Positions 55,039 to 55,274 of a stretch of 55,274 bases of DNA are shown piece after piece. Position numbers and translations under genes: made by a program. The DNA is taken from positions 1 through 55,274 of the forward strand of contig CAUJHR010000012.1 in assembly GCA_963205195.1 (NCBI GenBank). Reading direction: 5' to 3'. Under the pieces are notes generated by a model. It made no database searches and was not told the origin of the DNA. It saw only the letters and a program-made list of their open reading frames with translations. The number at the start of each line of letters is the position of its first letter. The stretch's first letter is position 1. Origin of the DNA: Pseudomonadota bacterium (GTDB taxonomy: Bacteria > Pseudomonadota > Alphaproteobacteria > Rickettsiales > SXRF01).

Positions 55039-55158
55039 AAACTCGCTGGCGTGAGGCAAGCGCGACGCAATGAAGTGGCGTAAACGGAGTGTAGCAGCGC
55101 TACATGAGTATTGCGCCGAAGCTTTATTGCAAGCAGATTGTCCGCGCCAGTAGAGTTT
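55039..55158. repeat. Nested 120-nt inverted-repeat element
   Basis: Three stems are nested. The outer stem pairs AAACTC (55039-55044) with GAGTTT (55153-55158) and CTGGCG (55046-55051) with CGCCAG (55145-55150). The middle stem pairs CGACGCAAT (55063-55071) with ATTGCGCCG (55110-55118, one mismatch). The central hairpin is TGTAGC-AGC-GCTACA (55090-55104). It could be a mobile palindromic element or a structured RNA. The orientation is unknown. The rest of the gap to 55190 shows no gene. Confidence 0.6.
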
Positions 55159-55190
55159 CAAGCATATTTGTAGCAGAGCCTAGTAGAATT

Positions 55191-55274
55191 CTAGTGCATG
55201 CTGGCGGTGGTGGGGTCCATAACTGCCAAAACCTGCTTGGCATTGGCTATCAGCTTGTCTTGCTGGAAGGTTTC
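55191..55274 (-). CDS. Possible 3' end of a minus-strand gene
   Basis: Reading in from the window edge on the minus strand, an open frame of 27 codons ends at TAG (55193-55191). The peptide contains DKLIANAKQVLAVMDPTTA, which is helical and protein-like. I cannot identify a family from so little. It could be a chance frame, but its composition looks more like coding than the surrounding palindromic DNA. Confidence 0.35.
   Translation of the reverse strand, partial: ETFQQDKLIANAKQVLAVMDPTTASMH

Noticed and set aside
1..55274. CRISPR array, prophage, insertion sequence with transposase, or toxin-antitoxin module
   Set aside because: No regularly spaced repeats, transposase motifs, phage structural genes or recognisable toxin pairs were seen on either strand.

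Overview
The window comes from an alphaproteobacterium of moderate-to-low GC. The evidence is a single nuoA-N operon followed by birA, coaX and ribonuclease J, a CckA-type hybrid kinase, a COQ9-family protein, a PhnA-like membrane protein and flagellar fliR/flhB. The organism should be Gram-negative, flagellated and aerobic, with ubiquinone-linked respiration. Short palindromic repeats, some inside reading frames, recall Rickettsiales and other deep-branching alphaproteobacteria, but the sequence does not fix the order or genus.

Layout. 1-3.2 kb: the start of a proline-rich exported protein (minus), a stand-alone NAD(P)H-hydrate dehydratase (nnrD), a 28-residue membrane peptide gene with a PhnA-like membrane protein, and tRNA-Arg(CCG) with a terminator. 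3.2-9.1 kb (minus): uvrA-recO-parC. 9.2-13.7 kb (minus): fliR-flhB and a CckA kinase split over two overlapping frames. 13.7-16.5 kb: a pilin-like protein (minus), an EAL-domain protein and an unidentified 174-residue protein (both plus). 16.5-26.7 kb (minus): one tightly packed run, aroK-aroB-CNNM/CBS protein-71 aa protein-bifunctional PBP-arnT-arnB-arnC-arnA(C-terminal type). It joins shikimate synthesis, peptidoglycan synthesis and 4-amino-arabinose modification of lipid A. 26.7-33.4 kb: a XerD-type recombinase, a sensor protein whose phospho-acceptor histidine is replaced by glutamine, COQ9, a canonical PAS histidine kinase, a glutaredoxin and queG. 33.5-51.6 kb (plus): the full nuo operon interrupted by four non-nuo genes and a palindromic element, then birA and coaX. 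51.6-55.3 kb: two more pilin-like genes (minus), ribonuclease J, dense palindromic DNA, and the possible 3' end of a minus-strand gene.

Functionally, the nuo operon builds the 14-subunit proton-pumping NADH:quinone oxidoreductase and COQ9 supports the quinone pool it reduces. The arn genes make and transfer a cationic sugar to lipid A. The formyltransferase and deformylase steps of the known pathway are both absent from the cluster, which may mean an unformylated route.

The most unusual signals are: a TCATGAC-based palindromic repeat translated inside recO and arnT and supplying the arnC start codon; a split cckA; a glutamine-substituted kinase with a 21-bp palindrome just upstream; three dispersed pilin-like paralogues sharing LPGD, NGDG and DxKxDDGxP motifs; a 101-bp REP-doublet between nuoF and nuoG; and a nested palindrome of about 120 nt after ribonuclease J.
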